Origin: Vibrio bathopelagicus
Lineage (GTDB): Bacteria > Pseudomonadota > Gammaproteobacteria > Enterobacterales > Vibrionaceae
Direction of reading: 5' to 3'
Assembly: GCF_014879975.1 (NCBI RefSeq)
Contig: NZ_CP062500.1
Location: 2,976,001-3,040,000 of the forward strand
DNA length: 64,000 nt
The notes beneath the pieces are model-generated. The model was not told where the DNA came from. It did no database searches and saw only the letters and a list, made by a program, of their open reading frames with translations. Made by a program: the position numbers and the translations under genes. Below are positions 1 to 8,613 of the stretch, in pieces (the stretch's first letter is position 1; each line of letters starts with the position of its first letter).

Positions 1-241
<241 letters not shown>

Positions 242-364
242 TCACTCCCACAGATTTGGCAAAAATATAATAATTAGACATCTTACTTGAATAGCGATGT
301 ATTTTGAAACCAGTTACACTATTCCGTCGTCGATTTTCATAATATTTACAGAACGAACCGGAAC

Positions 365-1654
365 ATGTTGTCTATTTTTGCACGCCTTCCTATTTTGCAC
401 CGGGCTTTTATCGCATTTTTTAGTGCCATAATTTTCGTCGCGATTTTCTTACTCCCCGACGTCAACAGTTTGCGTGACGATTCGGGCGCTTTAGTTGTGG
501 GAAAACATTACCCACTGACTATCAATGCATCTGCGCTTATTGGCTCAAGTGATGCACCGCCGACGGCTGTGCTTAATTGGGAGAAATACACCGTTCGTTC
601 TGGCGAAAGCACCTCTGTTTTATTTGAACGTATTGGCCTCTCATACCGCTTGCTGATCACGCTACTCAATACCAATAACGATATTAAGAAGCAGCTGTCT
701 AACCTAAGACCTGGTGATGTATTGCAATTCGGTTTTGATGAAAACAACGACCTTATTCAGTTAAAACGACAACTTAGTGCGTTTGAAAGCTTCAAGATCA
801 CTAAGTCTGGTGATTCGTTTACCTCTAGTATCGACAAGAAAGAAGTTGCCTATCAATACAATTACGCTGAAGCCAACATCACGTCTAACTTCTGGAATGC
901 CGGGGTAAGCGCAGGCCTAACTGCAAACCAAATAATGGAACTGGCAGGTATATTCGGTTGGGATATCGACTTTGCGTTGGATATTCGTAAGAATGACAGT
1001 TTCAAAATCTTGTACCAAGAGAAAGTGGTCGAAGGCGAAGTGATTGGTCGCGGAAAGATTATGGCGGCTGTGTTTAAAAACCAAGGTGATTCATTTACCG
1101 CGGTATTGGATGACAAGAGCGGCAACTACTTCGATGAGAATGGACGTGCGATGAAGAAAGCCTTCCTACGCTCGCCAATTGATTTCCGTCGTGTGACATC
1201 GAACTTTAACCCACGCAGAAAACACCCAGTGACAGGTAAGGTTCGAGCTCACCGAGGCACCGACTACGCAGCCCCTGTTGGCACACCTATCTGGGCGGCA
1301 GGTGATGGTATTGTACAGAAGTCAGGGTATAACCAATTCAATGGTAACTACGTGTTCATTCGACACAGCAACACCTACATCACCAAGTATCTGCACATGA
1401 AGCGACGTATGGTGAAAACGGGGCAGCGCGTAAAACAAGGTCAAACCATTGGTACTTTGGGTGGTACAGGTCGTGTTACTGGCCCGCACCTACACTATGA
1501 ATTCTTGGTCAATGGCGTACATAAAAATGCGCGTACCGTGAAATTGCCACAATCGAAGTCGTTAACCGGTAAAGCAAAAGCAACCTTCATTGCTAACTCT
1601 GAGATTCGACTTAATAACCTTGAACGATATGGTCAGCTACTAGCGACCAATTAG
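365..1654 (+). CDS. shyC: Peptidoglycan DD-endopeptidase, M23 family (ShyC-like)
   Basis: This is a 429-residue periplasmic cell-wall hydrolase that cuts the D,D-crosslinks of peptidoglycan and so permits wall expansion. An N-terminal hydrophobic segment (about residues 10-30) should act as a membrane anchor or signal. It is followed by an OapA/LysM-like region (TVRSGESTSVLFERIGL, about residue 78) and a C-terminal LytM/M23 domain. The zinc ligands are visible as HRGTDYAAP (about residue 297) and HLHYEF (about 380). Its position beside tyrS and a VexLM-type pump matches V. cholerae ShyC (VC0630), one of three LysM/M23 endopeptidases described there. A strong terminator follows. The family is certain; the paralogue name rests on synteny. 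Confidence 0.9.
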   Translation: MLSIFARLPILHRAFIAFFSAIIFVAIFLLPDVNSLRDDSGALVVGKHYPLTINASALIGSSDAPPTAVLNWEKYTVRSGESTSVLFERIGLSYRLLITLLNTNNDIKKQLSNLRPGDVLQFGFDENNDLIQLKRQLSAFESFKITKSGDSFTSSIDKKEVAYQYNYAEANITSNFWNAGVSAGLTANQIMELAGIFGWDIDFALDIRKNDSFKILYQEKVVEGEVIGRGKIMAAVFKNQGDSFTAVLDDKSGNYFDENGRAMKKAFLRSPIDFRRVTSNFNPRRKHPVTGKVRAHRGTDYAAPVGTPIWAAGDGIVQKSGYNQFNGNYVFIRHSNTYITKYLHMKRRMVKTGQRVKQGQTIGTLGGTGRVTGPHLHYEFLVNGVHKNARTVKLPQSKSLTGKAKATFIANSEIRLNNLERYGQLLATN

Positions 1655-1678
1655 GTTAAGAACCATATAAATCAACGG

Positions 1679-1708
1679 AAAGAGCGCCCACTAAGGCGCT
1701 CTTTTTTA
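1679..1708 (+). terminator. Rho-independent terminator after shyC
   Basis: The stem AAGAGCGCC / GGCGCTCTT with a six-base loop is followed by a run of T. It lies 25 bp past the shyC stop. Confidence 0.9.
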
Positions 1709-1732
1709 TTTCATAGAATCCGTTGCTGTGAT

Positions 1733-1759
1733 TAAGCGTGATTGCTTCAATCACGCTTA
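1733..1759. repeat. 12-bp inverted repeat at the vexM 3' end
   Basis: TAAGCGTGATTG and its exact complement CAATCACGCTTA flank a 3-base loop, ending 2 bp from the vexM stop. Neither strand has a T-run after the stem, so it may be a 3'-end stabiliser or a weak terminator rather than a classical one. Confidence 0.6.
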
Positions 1760-1761
1760 CC

Positions 1762-4700
1762 TTAACTACTAATGTTTTGGCTATCCTCAGTTTTTTTATC
1801 TCGCCCTAGCATCAGTAAGCAAGGCGTCAGCACCAAGGTTAGTACCGTCGCAAATGCCAAACCTCCAGCAATTGCAGTAGCTAGCTGTGACCACCATTGC
1901 GTACTCGGCGCACCAAACTCTATCTTTTGATTAATCAAGTCGATGTTCATCTCTAACACCATCGGCATCAAGCCTAAAATGGTGGTGACAGTTGTCAGCA
2001 TTACCGGCCTTAAACGCTGAACACCAGTTCTTAGAATCGCATCTCGCTTATCCAAGCCTCTTTTAATTAGCTGGTTATAGGTATCGATCAGCACGATATT
2101 GTTGTTCACCACAATCCCAGCCAATGCAATCACCCCAATACCGGACATCACAATGCCAAACGGACGTTGGAAGATAAGCAAGCCAACAAACACACCAACC
2201 GTTGAAAACAACACCGCACTAAGAATCAAAAATGCCTGATAGAAGCTATTGAACTGAGTAATCAGAATCAAGGCCATGACCGCAAGAGCAACCATGAATG
2301 CACTTTGTAAGAAGGCTGAAGAGTTTTCTTGTTCTTCATTCTGACCACGGATACGGAACTCAACGCTACTCGGAAGCCCCAACTCACTCAGCGACTGTTC
2401 GATCTTTGGCAGTTCGAGAGCAAGGTTATAGCCCTCTTCCATATCCGCCATGATGTTCACGACTCGCTTACCATCGAGACGCTTAATCGTGTCTTGTTTA
2501 TGATCAGGGACTATCTGTGCAAAATTGGTAATCGGCACTAAGCCAGCAGGTGTTTTGACTCTCAACTGGTCAAAGCGCCCGATATCTCTCTTGTCATTTG
2601 GATAACGCACCAAGATGTCGACCTCTTCTGATGAATCATCAGGCAGGTAATCACCGATCTTTAATCCATTAGTCACAAATTGAACGGTATTACCAACTAA
2701 AGTCGCGTCAGCTGCAAAACGGGCGGCATCGTCTCGGCGAATATCCACCTTCCAATCGATGCCGTCTTTGCTTGCAGTGTCGCTGATATTGGTCAGCGCT
2801 TGATTACCATCCGCCCAACTTCTTACAATCTTAGCCGCCTGATTGAGCTGTTCCGGTGTTTTAGCCGAAAGCTCAATCACTAAGTCATTTTCAACCGGAG
2901 GCCCTGCGTCTGGAAACTTATATTCGATCTCAACACCAGCGTATTGATCGGTTTGCACTTTTAACTCATCAATGATCGCCTTAACACTGCGACGGTATTG
3001 CCAATCCACAGGGGTGATCGATATCAAACCAATTTGGTCGTCACCACCAGTACGAGTGTAAACGGTATCGAACTCGTCATGATTCAACATCATCTGTTCA
3101 ATATCACGCATGATGACATCTTTCTCTTGGATAGAAAGATCACCATGGGAGCGAACTTTGACGTTAAAGAATGGCGGATCAACTTCTGGGAAGAACTCTG
3201 CACCTAGACCGGCTTTGGAATACGTAAAACCAACCGCAACCGCGAGTAATATCGCACTGAAGAGAATCTTAAATGGGTGTTTAATCGCAATCGAAAGCGT
3301 GTGGTAATACGCCTTGGTTAAGCCAGTCGCCTGTGAGAAATCACCATTGTGCAATGCCACCATTCGCGCTTGGCTTTGAGGTGATACGTATTGAGGCTTG
3401 CCTATCAAACCGCCTAATACTGGCACAAACAACAGCGCCATAATCAATGACGCGGTTAAGGTCGCAATCAACGTTAATGGCAAAAACTTCATAAACTCGC
3501 CCGTCACATCCGGCCAAAACAGTAACGGAGCAAATGCCGCCAACGTTGTTGCAGTAGATGCTGTTATCGGCCATGCCATACGCTTAGCTGCATCTCGATA
3601 AGCCGCTTTACGCCCTTCGCCTTCTTGCATTCGCCTGTCGGCAAACTCGGTAACTACAATCGCTCCATCAACCAACATCCCAACCGCCATAATCAATGAG
3701 AAAAGCACCACGATATTCACGGTTAAACCAAACACAGACAGCACCAATAACCCAGTGAGGAATGACCCAGGAATTGAAATTCCGACCAATAATGCGGTTC
3801 GGACACCAAGAATGGCGATGATAACGATCACCACTAAAATGATGGCGGATAAGATATTGTTTTGCAGATCGTTGAGCATAATCTTCACATCTTTAGATTC
3901 ATCCCAGGTGTATTTAACCAATAGGTTATTTGGCCATTCAGCTTGCTGCTGAGCACCTTTCATTACCGCCTTGACGAGCTCAACGGTTTCAATGATGTTT
4001 TCACCCGCTCGCTTCTTGATATCCAAGACAACCGCAGATTTACCATCTAAACGGGCAAAGCTTTCAGGGTCTCGAAACGCTCGACGAACCGTGGCCACAT
4101 CACCAAAGGTCACGATCTGCTTACCATCCACTTTAATTGGTAGCTCAAGCACGTCTTTTAGAGAGTTAAACACCGAAGGAACTTTGACCGAGAAACGCCC
4201 ATACCCGGTATCAACAAAACCGGCCGCAACCACTCGGTTATTCAAAGCGATCAAGTTGTAAATATCCGCTTGATCTAGGCTGTAGCTCTCCATCAACAGA
4301 GGATCAACAATGATTTCAACGATGTCATCGCGATCGCCTGCAATATCGACCTCTAAAATTTGGCGATAGCTTTCTAGTTTATCTCCAAGATCTCGGGCAA
4401 TTTGCACTATGGTGCGCTCAGGAAGAGTGCCAAACAGAACCACTGACAACACAGGTTGCTCAGACGCGAGTGTCACCTCATTCACAGTCGGCTCGTCACT
4501 GTCTTCTGGTAGTTTAGGTTTAGCAAGATCAACAGCATCACGCACATCCGCCATCGCTTTAGTTAGGTCGACACCAACGTTAAACTCCAACACAACAGAG
4601 GCATGCCCTTCTGCTGCGGTTGCTGTCATCTCTTTTACGCCTTCAATCGACCTAAGCTCTTGCTCGATAGGGCGTACCAATAAACGCTCCGCATCGGTTG

Positions 4701-4869
4701 GCGAGATCCCTTGGTGCCCGACTGAAACGTAGATAATTGGAATGGTGATGTCTGGGCTCGATTCCTTAGGTATCGTGATATAAGTAACGACACCGGCGAC
4801 AAGAATTAACGCTAAAAGGGAGAGCATTGTTCGAGCACGAGACAAGGCTGCATCAATAATTGAATACAT
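1762..4869 (-). CDS. vexM: RND efflux pump, inner-membrane permease (VexM-like)
   Basis: This 1035-residue protein is a full-length RND transporter, the proton-driven inner-membrane part of a tripartite drug or bile efflux pump. It starts with the usual TM1 (LSLLALILVAGVVTYITIPKE), followed by the porter-domain signature GISPTDAERLLVRPIEQELR. The second half repeats the TM bundle. In TM4 the sequence is GMLVDGAIVV: a single Asp (D401) followed by Gly402, where AcrB has Asp-Asp. In TM10 the AcrB lysine position reads VVNNNIVL. It is read 10 bp after vexL as one transcript. Synteny with V. cholerae VC0628 supports the VexM name; substrates cannot be read from sequence. The outer-membrane partner is probably a TolC encoded elsewhere. 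Confidence 0.9.
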   Translation of the reverse strand: MYSIIDAALSRARTMLSLLALILVAGVVTYITIPKESSPDITIPIIYVSVGHQGISPTDAERLLVRPIEQELRSIEGVKEMTATAAEGHASVVLEFNVGVDLTKAMADVRDAVDLAKPKLPEDSDEPTVNEVTLASEQPVLSVVLFGTLPERTIVQIARDLGDKLESYRQILEVDIAGDRDDIVEIIVDPLLMESYSLDQADIYNLIALNNRVVAAGFVDTGYGRFSVKVPSVFNSLKDVLELPIKVDGKQIVTFGDVATVRRAFRDPESFARLDGKSAVVLDIKKRAGENIIETVELVKAVMKGAQQQAEWPNNLLVKYTWDESKDVKIMLNDLQNNILSAIILVVIVIIAILGVRTALLVGISIPGSFLTGLLVLSVFGLTVNIVVLFSLIMAVGMLVDGAIVVTEFADRRMQEGEGRKAAYRDAAKRMAWPITASTATTLAAFAPLLFWPDVTGEFMKFLPLTLIATLTASLIMALLFVPVLGGLIGKPQYVSPQSQARMVALHNGDFSQATGLTKAYYHTLSIAIKHPFKILFSAILLAVAVGFTYSKAGLGAEFFPEVDPPFFNVKVRSHGDLSIQEKDVIMRDIEQMMLNHDEFDTVYTRTGGDDQIGLISITPVDWQYRRSVKAIIDELKVQTDQYAGVEIEYKFPDAGPPVENDLVIELSAKTPEQLNQAAKIVRSWADGNQALTNISDTASKDGIDWKVDIRRDDAARFAADATLVGNTVQFVTNGLKIGDYLPDDSSEEVDILVRYPNDKRDIGRFDQLRVKTPAGLVPITNFAQIVPDHKQDTIKRLDGKRVVNIMADMEEGYNLALELPKIEQSLSELGLPSSVEFRIRGQNEEQENSSAFLQSAFMVALAVMALILITQFNSFYQAFLILSAVLFSTVGVFVGLLIFQRPFGIVMSGIGVIALAGIVVNNNIVLIDTYNQLIKRGLDKRDAILRTGVQRLRPVMLTTVTTILGLMPMVLEMNIDLINQKIEFGAPSTQWWSQLATAIAGGLAFATVLTLVLTPCLLMLGRDKKTEDSQNISS

Positions 4870-4879
4870 CAGTTATCTC

Positions 4880-6004
4880 CTACTCTGCGGTTACGTTAGA
4901 GAGTTCAGCGCCTTGCTCAACAGCAATCACCGAGTCACCATCACGAACAAAGCCTTGCCCCACCGTGATGATATCGACACGCTGACCTAACCCCGTAAGC
5001 CACACTCCATCTTGCTCAGCTTTCACCAGTTGAATGCCGACAAATTTCACGATTGGTGAGTCATCAATTGAAACCAAAGTTTTAACCCCAAGATTACCGG
5101 CCTCATCTAGTGCCAACATGGCAGGTGTCACTTTGATTGCATCTCTGGTTTCTAGATTTAGGGTTACTTCAGCACTAACACCGGCAGGTAACAGACCATC
5201 AGAGTTATCGATTTCAATCTCAATTGGGAAGGTATTGGTTGAGGCAGAAGAGATTCGAGAAACATAACGCAGACGACCTTCCGCTTCTTCTCTCTCTAAC
5301 AGGCGAACCAAAGCGGATTGATTGACTAACAAATGCTGGATATGACGCTCACTGACATCCGCCTCAATAACCAAAGGATCGAGGTCAATCACGCCAGCGA
5401 CAGGATCGCCAACACCAACGAAATCACCGAGCTCCACCATCAAATCTTGAACCACGCCAGAGAAAGGTGAGGTAATCACTGTGTTCTTTAGAGCCAATTC
5501 CGCATTGCGCTTCATGGCCTTTGCTTCCGTTAGTGAAGCCTCTGCAGTGGTATAGGCAATTTCCCCTTGAAGCCCTCTCTTCTTCAAAGACTGCGCAGCT
5601 TTAAATTCTTTCTGTTTCAAACGATATAACGCCGATGCTCGCTCCAACTGGATCTCTAAATCGCCTTTATCAATCTGAGCAATGGCTTGTCCTGCTTTAA
5701 CCAAATCGCCTTTAACAACATTCAGCCGGACGATTTTTCCCGCAACTTCCGCTCCCAATCGAGCATGTCTATCGGGCGCCGTTCGTCCATAGAGGTCAAT
5801 CGTTTTGAAGGTGGGTGATGAACTGAATGTTTGAAAGGAAACCTTAGCCAATGGAATTTCTGTCGCTTTCTTCTCTGGCGACTCTTCCGCTTGTCCCACT
5901 CCTAAGCCAAGCCAGATAGACAACAACATCACTAAAATCAGCGAAACCAGCCACGGCTGCTTAAGTTTCTGAAAAAGTGGCGAGTTAGGAAATAGAGTGG
6001 GCAT
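4880..6004 (-). CDS. vexL: RND efflux periplasmic adaptor (VexL-like)
   Basis: This is a 374-residue membrane-fusion protein that bridges the RND permease to an outer-membrane channel. An N-terminal hydrophobic segment (about residues 18-38) without a lipobox cysteine points to a membrane-anchored or secreted, non-lipidated adaptor. The biotinyl-lipoyl-like hairpin halves are visible (RLGAEVAGKIVRLNVVKGD near 82 and TVITSPFSGVVQDLMVELGD near 173), with a short alpha-helical hairpin (LERASALYRLKQKEFKAAQSL, in two stretches) between them. Beta-barrel and membrane-proximal domains follow. It is the promoter-proximal gene of the pair, with an unusual dyad in its leader (6055-6089). The name follows V. 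cholerae synteny (VC0629). Confidence 0.88.
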   Translation of the reverse strand: MPTLFPNSPLFQKLKQPWLVSLILVMLLSIWLGLGVGQAEESPEKKATEIPLAKVSFQTFSSSPTFKTIDLYGRTAPDRHARLGAEVAGKIVRLNVVKGDLVKAGQAIAQIDKGDLEIQLERASALYRLKQKEFKAAQSLKKRGLQGEIAYTTAEASLTEAKAMKRNAELALKNTVITSPFSGVVQDLMVELGDFVGVGDPVAGVIDLDPLVIEADVSERHIQHLLVNQSALVRLLEREEAEGRLRYVSRISSASTNTFPIEIEIDNSDGLLPAGVSAEVTLNLETRDAIKVTPAMLALDEAGNLGVKTLVSIDDSPIVKFVGIQLVKAEQDGVWLTGLGQRVDIITVGQGFVRDGDSVIAVEQGAELSNVTAE

Positions 6005-6054
6005 AACAAATCCTTTTGTCCGATGTAATTAAAGCGCGCTAATTGGCTTAACAC

Positions 6055-6089
6055 GGTTATGTGCAACTTCCATATGCACAGAGATAACC
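6055..6089 (-). promoter_or_regulatory. Interrupted dyad upstream of vexL, candidate operator or leader hairpin
   Basis: GGTTAT-GTGCA (6055-6065) is mirrored by TGCAC (6075-6079) and ATAACC (6084-6089), with four extra bases between the two parts of the right arm. It lies 51-85 bp upstream of the vexL start. It could be a repressor site or a transcript hairpin; no regulator gene is adjacent. Confidence 0.4.
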
Positions 6090-6215
6090 TTAACAGACCA
6101 AAACCAAACGAAGTTGGACATTATCGACAGTTTAAAAAATATGCCGTGTACTAAAAATGAAGGGAATATGTTGAAAAATAATAGGTTAAATATCGAGGTA
6201 AATTCTGATTTCGAT

Positions 6216-6245
6216 GAAAAAGCCTCACGGTCGACCGTGAGGCTT
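6216..6245 (-). terminator. Second terminator between erpA and vexL
   Basis: AGCCTCACGG and CCGTGAGGCT form a near-perfect palindrome around TCGA at 6220-6245. Read on the minus strand it is followed by TTTTTC. It is 37 bp beyond the first terminator. Confidence 0.75.
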
Positions 6246-6278
6246 AACTTACTGCGGCTTTTTGGGGAGTCTATAAAC

Positions 6279-6307
6279 ACAAAAACGCCGAACATAGGTT
6301 CGGCGTT
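6279..6307 (-). terminator. Terminator of erpA
   Basis: AAACGCCGAAC / GGTTCGGCGTTT form a stem of about 11 bp with a 3-base loop, and a T-rich tail follows on the minus strand, about 40 bp past the erpA stop. Confidence 0.88.
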
Positions 6308-6347
6308 TGCAGTATTTCTAATGTAGCCTCAGCTTCTTCAGTTCAAG

Positions 6348-6689
6348 CTATACGCTGAATGAAGCACCACAGCCACATGTTGTTGTCGCGTTCGGGTTAT
6401 TTACAAAGAAACGTGCGCCTTCTAGGCCTTCAGTGTAATCAACCATGCCGCCCATTAAGTACTGTAGGCTCATCGGGTCAACAACCAGCGTTACACCGCT
6501 GTTTACAATGGTAGTGTCGCCATCATTTACTTTTTCATCAAATGTGAAGCCGTATTGGAAACCACTACAACCACCACCTGTAATGTATACGCGTAGTTTT
6601 AGTTCTGGATTTTCTTCTTCAGCAATTAGCGTCTGTACGCGGGTAGCTGCTGCATCAGAAAAAGACAATGGGATATTTACTTCGCTCAC
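6348..6689 (-). CDS. erpA: Iron-sulfur cluster insertion protein ErpA
   Basis: This is an A-type Fe-S carrier that delivers clusters to apoproteins, including those of isoprenoid synthesis and respiration. I place the start at a GTG giving a 113-residue protein beginning with the conserved [16 protein letters not shown] lies about 5 bases upstream. A longer ATG reading from 6722 would add 11 residues that family members lack. All three cluster-binding cysteines are present: Cys41 in [11 protein letters not shown], and Cys105 and Cys107 in CGCG at the C-terminus. Two terminators follow. hemL is divergent, as I recall for V. cholerae, but the functional tie to tetrapyrrole synthesis is only suggestive. 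Confidence 0.93.
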   Translation of the reverse strand: MSEVNIPLSFSDAAATRVQTLIAEEENPELKLRVYITGGGCSGFQYGFTFDEKVNDGDTTIVNSGVTLVVDPMSLQYLMGGMVDYTEGLEGARFFVNNPNATTTCGCGASFSV

Positions 6690-6985
6690 GACAACCTCTC
6701 TTACCTGTGTCAAAAACAACATGATACAAATCTAATTCGAGACCATAGTTGTTGAGTATTTTCTTATATTCTGGGGATTATCTAATACCTGACTGAAACG
6801 TTCAAGTATTCACCACAGGATCGGTCCTTTTACTGTTGTAAACTCGCCATAATCTGACAATTAAAACGTGTAACCACACAAAACAACCAGATTCGGGGGA
6901 TTATATCGGCGAAAGCATTCCTAGTTGGATTCGGGATAGGTACAATGCGAGCCAATTGGTCCGACAGTCAAAAGAGGATATATCA

Positions 6986-8293
6986 ATGACCAAATCAGCA
7001 GAACTGTATCAAAAGGCACAGCAAACTATTCCAGGTGGCGTTAACTCTCCAGTGCGCGCTTTTAACGGTGTAGGTGGTTCTCCAATCTTCGTTGAGCGAG
7101 CTGACGGCCCACTTCTTTTTGATGCTGATGGTAAAGCATATATCGATTACGTTGGCTCTTGGGGTCCAATGATCCTAGGTCACAACCACGCGGTTATCCG
7201 TGAAGCTGTTATTGATGCAGCGCAACGTGGTCTAAGTTTCGGTGCTCCAACTGAAACTGAAATCAAAATGGCTGAGCTAGTATCTGAAATGGTTCCATCA
7301 ATGGAACAGCTGCGTATGGTTAGCTCAGGTACAGAAGCAACAATGAGTGCGATTCGTCTCGCTCGTGGCTTCACTGGTCGTGACAAGATCCTTAAATTTG
7401 AAGGCTGTTACCACGGTCACGCAGACAGCCTACTTGTAAAAGCAGGTTCTGGCGCACTGACTTTAGGTCAACCAAGCTCTCCAGGTGTTCCTGCTGACTT
7501 TGCTAAGCTGACGCTAACAGCAACGTTCAATAACCTAGATTCTGTACGTGAAATCTTCGCGGCAAATAAAGGTGAAATCGCATGTATCATCGTTGAGCCA
7601 GTTGCGGGCAACATGAACTGCATCCCGCCAGTAGAAGGCTTCCATGAAGGTCTTCGTGAAATCTGTGACCAAGAAGGCGCGTTGCTGATCTTTGATGAAG
7701 TAATGACAGGTTTCCGCGTTGCAGAAGGTTGTGCTCAAGCTTACTACAACATCAAGCCAGACCTAACGTGTCTTGGCAAAGTGATCGGTGGCGGTATGCC
7801 AGTGGGTGCTTTTGGTGGTCGTAGAGATGTGATGCAATACATCGCACCAACAGGTCCAGTTTACCAAGCAGGTACGCTTTCTGGTAACCCTGTAGCGATG
7901 GCAGCTGGCTACGCGTGTCTGAAACTATTAAGAGAAGAAGGTAACGAGAAACGTCTTGCTGCGAAAACTAAACAGCTAGCGAGCGGTTTCAAACACCTTG
8001 CTGACAAACACGGCATTCCAATGCTAGTGCACCAAGTTGGTGGTATGTTCGGTTTCTTCTTTACTGATCAAGAAACCGTAACGTGCTACGAAGATGTAAC
8101 CAAGTGTGATGTAGAACGCTTCAAGCGCTTCTTCCATCTGATGCTAAAACACGGTGTTTACTTAGCACCATCAGCATTCGAAGCAAGCTTTACGTCTCTT
8201 GCTCACGGTTCAAAAGAGATTGATGCAACATTAGAAGCAGCCGATCGCTGTTTCGCTATTATTGCTGCAGAAAGCAACGAATCAAACAGCTAA
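6986..8293 (+). CDS. hemL: Glutamate-1-semialdehyde 2,1-aminomutase
   Basis: HemL converts glutamate-1-semialdehyde to 5-aminolevulinate, the committed precursor of heme and siroheme in the C5 pathway. It is a PLP-dependent cytosolic class-III aminotransferase-fold enzyme. The start at 6986 (AGAGGATATATCA before ATG) gives 435 residues; an upstream GTG-type extension would add ten unsupported residues. Lys265 in [13 protein letters not shown] is the PLP lysine, matching the E. coli position. FDEVMTGFR (about 236) and the substrate-gate region SSGTEATM (113) are intact. A terminator follows closely, so it is probably monocistronic. Confidence 0.96.
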   Translation: MTKSAELYQKAQQTIPGGVNSPVRAFNGVGGSPIFVERADGPLLFDADGKAYIDYVGSWGPMILGHNHAVIREAVIDAAQRGLSFGAPTETEIKMAELVSEMVPSMEQLRMVSSGTEATMSAIRLARGFTGRDKILKFEGCYHGHADSLLVKAGSGALTLGQPSSPGVPADFAKLTLTATFNNLDSVREIFAANKGEIACIIVEPVAGNMNCIPPVEGFHEGLREICDQEGALLIFDEVMTGFRVAEGCAQAYYNIKPDLTCLGKVIGGGMPVGAFGGRRDVMQYIAPTGPVYQAGTLSGNPVAMAAGYACLKLLREEGNEKRLAAKTKQLASGFKHLADKHGIPMLVHQVGGMFGFFFTDQETVTCYEDVTKCDVERFKRFFHLMLKHGVYLAPSAFEASFTSLAHGSKEIDATLEAADRCFAIIAAESNESNS

Positions 8294-8318
8294 CACTTTA
8301 GCTAAGCGTTTGAATTTA

Positions 8319-8343
8319 GGGCTGCATTACTGCAGCCCTTTTT
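8319..8343 (+). terminator. Terminator of hemL
   Basis: GGGCTGCA / TGCAGCCC with a 4-base loop is followed by TTTTT, 25 bp after the stop. Confidence 0.92.
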
Positions 8344-8411
8344 AGTATTTGAGCCCTTGTGTTTAAGGCAAACACCTTAACGAAACAAGCTAACCCTGTA
8401 CTAATAAGCCT

Positions 8412-8537
8412 TTAACGTTCCCAAAAAAGAAAAACCAGCAACATAATTGTGCCTAGAAACATTCGAAACCACGGGATCTCTTTTTTTGTTTGCTGTTCTT
8501 CATCTTGGCATTTTTTATCTTTACCACAACATCCCAT
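8412..8537 (-). CDS. 41-residue cysteine-rich single-span membrane microprotein
   Basis: This is a short frame below usual gene-calling cut-offs. It starts with ATG preceded by GAGGAG at a good distance and reads MGCCGKDKKC, then an acidic/polar linker, IPWFRMF, a hydrophobic stretch GTIMLLVFLFW of about 11-16 residues, and ends in ER. It therefore looks like a small inner-membrane protein with a cytosolic N-terminus bearing three cysteines (positions 3, 4 and 10), which might bind metal or be modified. I recall similar unnamed short proteins in vibrios but cannot verify this. It lies between two plus-strand genes and is divergent from the AI-2E-family permease (77 bp between starts). Function is unknown. 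Confidence 0.65.
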   Translation of the reverse strand: MGCCGKDKKCQDEEQQTKKEIPWFRMFLGTIMLLVFLFWER

Positions 8538-8613
8538 AATGAAAACTCCTCATTGCTAACTCTCTGTTTTGCAGCCATTATAAACTCAGAACGTCAATAT
8601 AGAGACCATTACT

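Larger units (their letters stand above)
6005..6347. other. Non-coding gap between vexL and erpA
   Basis: This 343-bp stretch holds the vexLM promoter and leader side and two stacked minus-strand terminators behind erpA. A 70-codon plus-strand frame at 6114-6326 runs straight through both hairpins, has no clear ribosome site and no recognisable similarity, so I do not call it a gene. Confidence 0.7.

Noticed and set aside
6114..6326. 70-codon plus-strand frame between vexL and erpA
   Set aside because: Runs through two terminator hairpins and resembles nothing.
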